Under the pieces are notes generated by a model that was given only the letters and a program-made list of their open reading frames with translations, did not search any database and was not told the origin of the DNA. A program made the position numbers and the translations under genes. Shown here piece by piece: positions 31,335-34,129 of a stretch of DNA of 34,129 nt (positions are counted from its first letter, which is position 1; the number at the start of each line of letters is the position of its first letter). Origin of the DNA: an uncultured Oscillospiraceae bacterium (GTDB taxonomy: Bacteria > Bacillota > Clostridia > Oscillospirales > Oscillospiraceae); NCBI GenBank assembly GCA_904395905.1, contig CAJFNZ010000004.1, positions 1 to 34,129 of the forward strand, in the 5' to 3' direction.

Positions 31335-32531
31335 AAGTTTTATGGGAAATTTGGTGAGGATTTGAAACGGTTTTTACAAGCGGTCTGGGTGGTGCTGCTG
31401 GTGGTGGCCACTGCCGGCGTGACGTTTATGCTGACGGTCAACTCCTTCGGGACCACCGGCGGGAGTTTGGCGGCGGCCAAGACGGCCGAGGTGGAGTCCC
31501 TGCTGGAGACGTTCTTTGTGGATGAGTACGACCCGGAGACCCTGGCCGACGGCGCCGCGGCCGGCATGATTGCCGCGACCGGCGACGAGTGGAGCTACTA
31601 TATTACCGCCGACGAGTATGCCTCCTACGTGGAGCAGGTGAACAACGCCTACGTGGGCATCGGCGTCACGGTGGTGGAGGACCTGGAGGCGGGCGGCCTG
31701 CGGGTGAACGAAGTGGTCTCCGGCGGCCCCGCGGACCAGGGCGGCGTCCAGGTGGGGGATGTGCTGACCCATGTGGAGGGCGCCTCCGCCGCGGAGCTGG
31801 GCCAGTCGGCGACCGTCAGCCGGGTTCGGGGGGAGGAGGGCACCCAGGTGACCCTGACCTTCCTCCGGGACGGGGCTTCTTACGACGTGACGCTGACCCG
31901 CGGCAGCGTCGAGTCCGAGGTGGCCACGCTGGAGATGCTGGACGACATCGCCCGCATCACCATTGACAACTTCGACACTCACTGCGCCAGCCAGACCATC
32001 GCCGCCATCGAGCAGGCCCAGGAGGAGGGCGCCCGCGCCATCGTCTTTGACGTCCGCAACAACCCCGGCGGCCTCAAGGATGAGCTGGTGGAGCTGCTCG
32101 ATTACCTGCTGCCGGAGGGCGTGCTGTTCCGCAGCGTGGACTACGACGGCGTGGAGGAGATTGACGAGTCCGACGCATCGTATCTGGATATGCCCATGGC
32201 CGTGCTGGTCAACCGGGATTCCTATTCGGCGGCGGAGTTTTTCGCGGCGGCCCTCCAGGAGTACGACGCGGCCACCATCGTGGGCACCCAGACCTACGGC
32301 AAGGGCAACTACCAGAGCACCTTCCAGCTGTCCGACGGCTCGGCGGTGGCCATCTCCATCGGCAAGTACTACACGCCCAACGGCGTCAGCCTCACCGGCG
32401 TGGGCATCACCCCCGACGTGGTGGTGGAGCTGTCCGACGAGCTGTATACCCGCCACTACTACGGCCAGCTGCCGCCGGAGGCGGACGCCCAGCTCCAGGC
32501 GGCCCTGGCGCTCTTCCAAGAATCCACTTGA
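31332..32531 (+). CDS. S41 C-terminal processing protease (CtpA/CtpB type)
   Basis: 399 residues from ATG 31332. The frame is open further up to 31185, but the upstream part is Arg/Cys-rich and unlike a protein. An N-terminal membrane segment (FLQAVWVVLLVVATAGVTFM) anchors it outside. A PDZ domain (GIGVTVVEDLEAGGLRVNEV, then QGGVQVGDVLTHVEG) precedes the protease core. The catalytic pair is Ser299 in YSAAEFF and Lys324 in TYGKGNYQS, 25 residues apart as in Prc. Such proteases trim secreted or cell-wall proteins. Neighbouring the FtsEX hydrolase suggests a role in envelope growth. No good ribosome site is present, and the start lies in a hairpin; the ATG at 31287 is an alternative. Confidence 0.9.
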   Translation: MKFYGKFGEDLKRFLQAVWVVLLVVATAGVTFMLTVNSFGTTGGSLAAAKTAEVESLLETFFVDEYDPETLADGAAAGMIAATGDEWSYYITADEYASYVEQVNNAYVGIGVTVVEDLEAGGLRVNEVVSGGPADQGGVQVGDVLTHVEGASAAELGQSATVSRVRGEEGTQVTLTFLRDGASYDVTLTRGSVESEVATLEMLDDIARITIDNFDTHCASQTIAAIEQAQEEGARAIVFDVRNNPGGLKDELVELLDYLLPEGVLFRSVDYDGVEEIDESDASYLDMPMAVLVNRDSYSAAEFFAAALQEYDAATIVGTQTYGKGNYQSTFQLSDGSAVAISIGKYYTPNGVSLTGVGITPDVVVELSDELYTRHYYGQLPPEADAQLQAALALFQEST

Positions 32532-32556
32532 CGGAAGCGCTGGAATCTTTTATAAT
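32528..32556 (+). promoter_or_regulatory. sigma-A promoter of greA
   Basis: TTGACG (32528-32533), 17 bases, consensus TATAAT (32551-32556). The -35 overlaps the TGA stop (32529-32531) of the protease gene. Transcription would start near 32563. Confidence 0.88.
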
Positions 32557-32618
32557 TGTCAGGATTTCCGGGGCAGTTTTCCCCAAAGTTATTTTATTTG
32601 TTAGGAAGGATTGCGTCC

Positions 32619-33101
32619 ATGGCGAAGGAATTCAAAATCAGCAGCGCCCGCCTCAAGGAACTGGAGGAGGAGCTGAACTACCTGAAGACCACCCGGGAAA
32701 AGGAGGTGGCCGAGCACCTGAAGGAGGCCCGCAGCTTCGGCGATTTGTCGGAGAACAGCGAGTACGACGAGGCGAAGAACGAGCAGGCCAAGCTCTACGG
32801 CCGCATCGCCGAGGTGGAGAACATCCTGGCCCACGCCGTGATTATCGACGACGCCTCCGATGAGAACACCGGGCACATCGGCCTGGGCTGCACGGTCCGG
32901 GTCAAGGACCTGGAGACCGGCGACGAGGAGGTCTACGAGATTGTGGGCTCCCAGGAGGCCAACCCCATGAACGGCTGCATCTCGGACGACTCGCCCTTCG
33001 GCCGGGCCATGGTGGGCCGCGGCGAGGGCGACGTGGTGGAGGTGGAGGCCCCGGTGGGCGTCCTGAAATTCCAGATTCTCTCGGTGGAGAGAAAGGCCTG
33101 A
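32619..33101 (+). CDS. greA: transcription elongation factor GreA
   Basis: 160 residues, normal length. The N-terminal coiled coil carries the acidic tip that reaches the polymerase active site: HLKEARSFGDLSENSEYDEA, with the DLSENSEY motif intact. The C-terminal FKBP-like domain (IGLGCTVRVKDLETGDEEVY) and the near-end GRGEGDVVEVEAPVGVLKFQ are standard. It rescues backtracked RNA polymerase by stimulating transcript cleavage. AGGAAGGA lies 8 bases before the ATG. It is followed by lysS after 14 bases, the common greA-lysS order of Firmicutes. Confidence 0.96.
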   Translation: MAKEFKISSARLKELEEELNYLKTTREKEVAEHLKEARSFGDLSENSEYDEAKNEQAKLYGRIAEVENILAHAVIIDDASDENTGHIGLGCTVRVKDLETGDEEVYEIVGSQEANPMNGCISDDSPFGRAMVGRGEGDVVEVEAPVGVLKFQILSVERKA

Positions 33102-33115
33102 CAGGAGGGATTGCA

Positions 33116-34129
33116 TTGGCAGAGGAGAAGAGAGGGGTCGAGGTCCCCTACAGCGACCAGGTGCGGATCCGCCGGGAGAAGCTGGCCCAGCTCCAGGAGA
33201 GCGGGTGCGACCCCTTCCAGCTGACCCGCTTCCAGGTCACGGACAACAGCGCCCACATCAAGGAGCAGTTTGACGCCCTGGAGGGGCAGCCGGTGGCGGT
33301 TGCCGGCCGCCTGATGAGCAAGCGGGGCATGGGTAAGGTCAGCTTCTGCGACTTGCAGGACAAGACCGGCCGGATCCAGCTGTACGTCCGCCGGGACGAG
33401 GTGGGCGAGGAGACGTACGACCGGTTCAAGAAGTACGACATCGGCGACATTGTCGGCGTGAACGGCACGGTTTTCCGCACCCAGCGGGGGGAGATGAGCG
33501 TCCGCGCCGAGCAGGTGACGCTGCTGAGCAAGGCCCTGCTGCCCCTGCCGGAGAAGTTCCACGGCCTCACCGACCGGGAGACCCGGTACCGCCAGCGGTA
33601 TGTGGACCTGATTGTCAATCCGGAGGTCCGGCGGAATTTTGAGATTCGCTCCAAGTTCATCAAGTTCGTCCGGGACTTCATGGACGGCCGGGGCTTCATG
33701 GAGGTGGAGACGCCGGTGCTCAACACCATCTCCGGCGGCGCCACGGCCCGGCCCTTCGTGACCCACCACAACACCCTGGACATCGATATGTATATGCGCA
33801 TCGCCACGGAGCTGCCGCTGAAGCGGCTCATTGTGGGCGGTATGGACCGGGTTTATGAGATTGGCCGGATCTTCCGAAACGAGGGCATGGACCCCAAGCA
33901 CAACCCCGAGTTCACCACCATTGAGCTGTACCAGGCCTACGCCGACTTCAACGACATGATGGACCTCTTTGAGGACCTGCTGTCCTCGGCGGCCAAGGCC
34001 ATCCTGGGCACCTATCAGCTGGAGTGGCAGGGCCAGGCTATCGACCTGACGCCCGGCTGGCCCCGGCTGCCGATGCACGAGGCGGTCAAGCAGTATTTGG
34101 GCATCGACTTCATGGCCATCGAAAGCGAC
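33116..34129 (+). CDS. lysS: lysyl-tRNA synthetase, 5' part
   Basis: Frame open from the TTG at 33116 to the window end, 338 residues. AGGAGG (33103-33108) lies 7 bases before the TTG and supports it; no ATG lies near. Class II LysRS: the N-terminal OB-fold anticodon-binding domain (VAVAGRLMSKRGMGKVSFCD, then LQDKTGRIQLYVRRDE), KFHGLTDRETRYRQRYVDLI, motif 1 (IKFVRDFMDGRGFMEVETPV) and motif 2 (IGRIFRNEGMDPKHNPEFTT followed by IELYQAYADFNDM). It charges tRNA-Lys. About 150 C-terminal residues with motif 3 lie beyond the window. Confidence 0.96.
   Translation, partial: MAEEKRGVEVPYSDQVRIRREKLAQLQESGCDPFQLTRFQVTDNSAHIKEQFDALEGQPVAVAGRLMSKRGMGKVSFCDLQDKTGRIQLYVRRDEVGEETYDRFKKYDIGDIVGVNGTVFRTQRGEMSVRAEQVTLLSKALLPLPEKFHGLTDRETRYRQRYVDLIVNPEVRRNFEIRSKFIKFVRDFMDGRGFMEVETPVLNTISGGATARPFVTHHNTLDIDMYMRIATELPLKRLIVGGMDRVYEIGRIFRNEGMDPKHNPEFTTIELYQAYADFNDMMDLFEDLLSSAAKAILGTYQLEWQGQAIDLTPGWPRLPMHEAVKQYLGIDFMAIESD

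Overview
The window looks like the chromosome of a GC-rich, Gram-positive (monoderm) Clostridia member, most likely an Oscillospiraceae-type gut anaerobe of the Flavonifractor/Intestinimonas/Dysosmobacter kind. This rests on gene content and order (ftsE-ftsX-M23-ctpA, greA-lysS, trmK-nif3, an FMN-riboswitch-controlled RibU, DUF4830 and DUF1858 proteins), strong AGGAGG ribosome sites, several sigma-A promoters with 17-bp spacers, and lipoprotein-type solute binding. The species is an inference; no search was possible. I recognise 34 genes, 32 on the + strand and 2 on the - strand. I saw no rRNA, tRNA, CRISPR array, insertion sequence or prophage gene.

Layout. (1) 1-1362: the 3' end of rpsB and complete tsf. 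(2) 1363-3306: a roughly 670-bp non-coding stretch with promoter-like and terminator-like elements, possibly encoding a short RNA or attenuator, then a cysteine desulfidase (cyuA/UPF0597). (3) 3430-12605: a probable long operon: a complete branched-chain amino-acid-type ABC importer (binding protein, LivH, LivM, LivG, LivF), DhaK and DhaL, a DhaR-like regulator with a degenerate AAA+ domain, and an ATC-hydrolase-family protein, closed by a strong terminator. No dhaM is present in the window. (4) 12610-17649: UvrD/PcrA-type helicase, a DUF1858 small redox protein, TrmK, a Nif3-family protein and YebC, with several clear promoters and terminators. (5) 17661-20306: an unrecognised protein with a canonical EF-hand loop and an apparent frameshift near its end, then an orphan XdhC-like protein. 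(6) 20400-24084: MBOAT acyltransferase, SGNH hydrolase, ECF sigma factor and RsiV-like anti-sigma factor, translationally coupled in part; this resembles an envelope O-acetylation module with its own stress-sensing pair. (7) 24139-26957: RibU behind an FMN riboswitch (- strand), a SLOG/DUF1273 protein, a DUF4830 membrane protein (- strand) and an RsuA-type pseudouridine synthase. (8) 27085-34129: a CdaR/PucR-like regulator, FtsE, FtsX, a coiled-coil M23 peptidase, an S41 protease, GreA and the 5' part of lysS.

How the parts work together. The liv importer, the dihydroxyacetone-kinase pair and the regulator are arranged as one transcription unit, so they may serve one nutrient, but the substrate cannot be read from sequence. 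FtsEX with the M23 protein is the familiar peptidoglycan hydrolase-activation complex. The most interesting candidates are the MBOAT-SGNH-ECF-RsiV module, the liv-dhaKL-regulator-ATC hydrolase operon, the EF-hand protein with its frameshift, the possible short RNA at 1640-1760, and two translation starts with unusual RNA folds (3394-3432 and 31286-31334).
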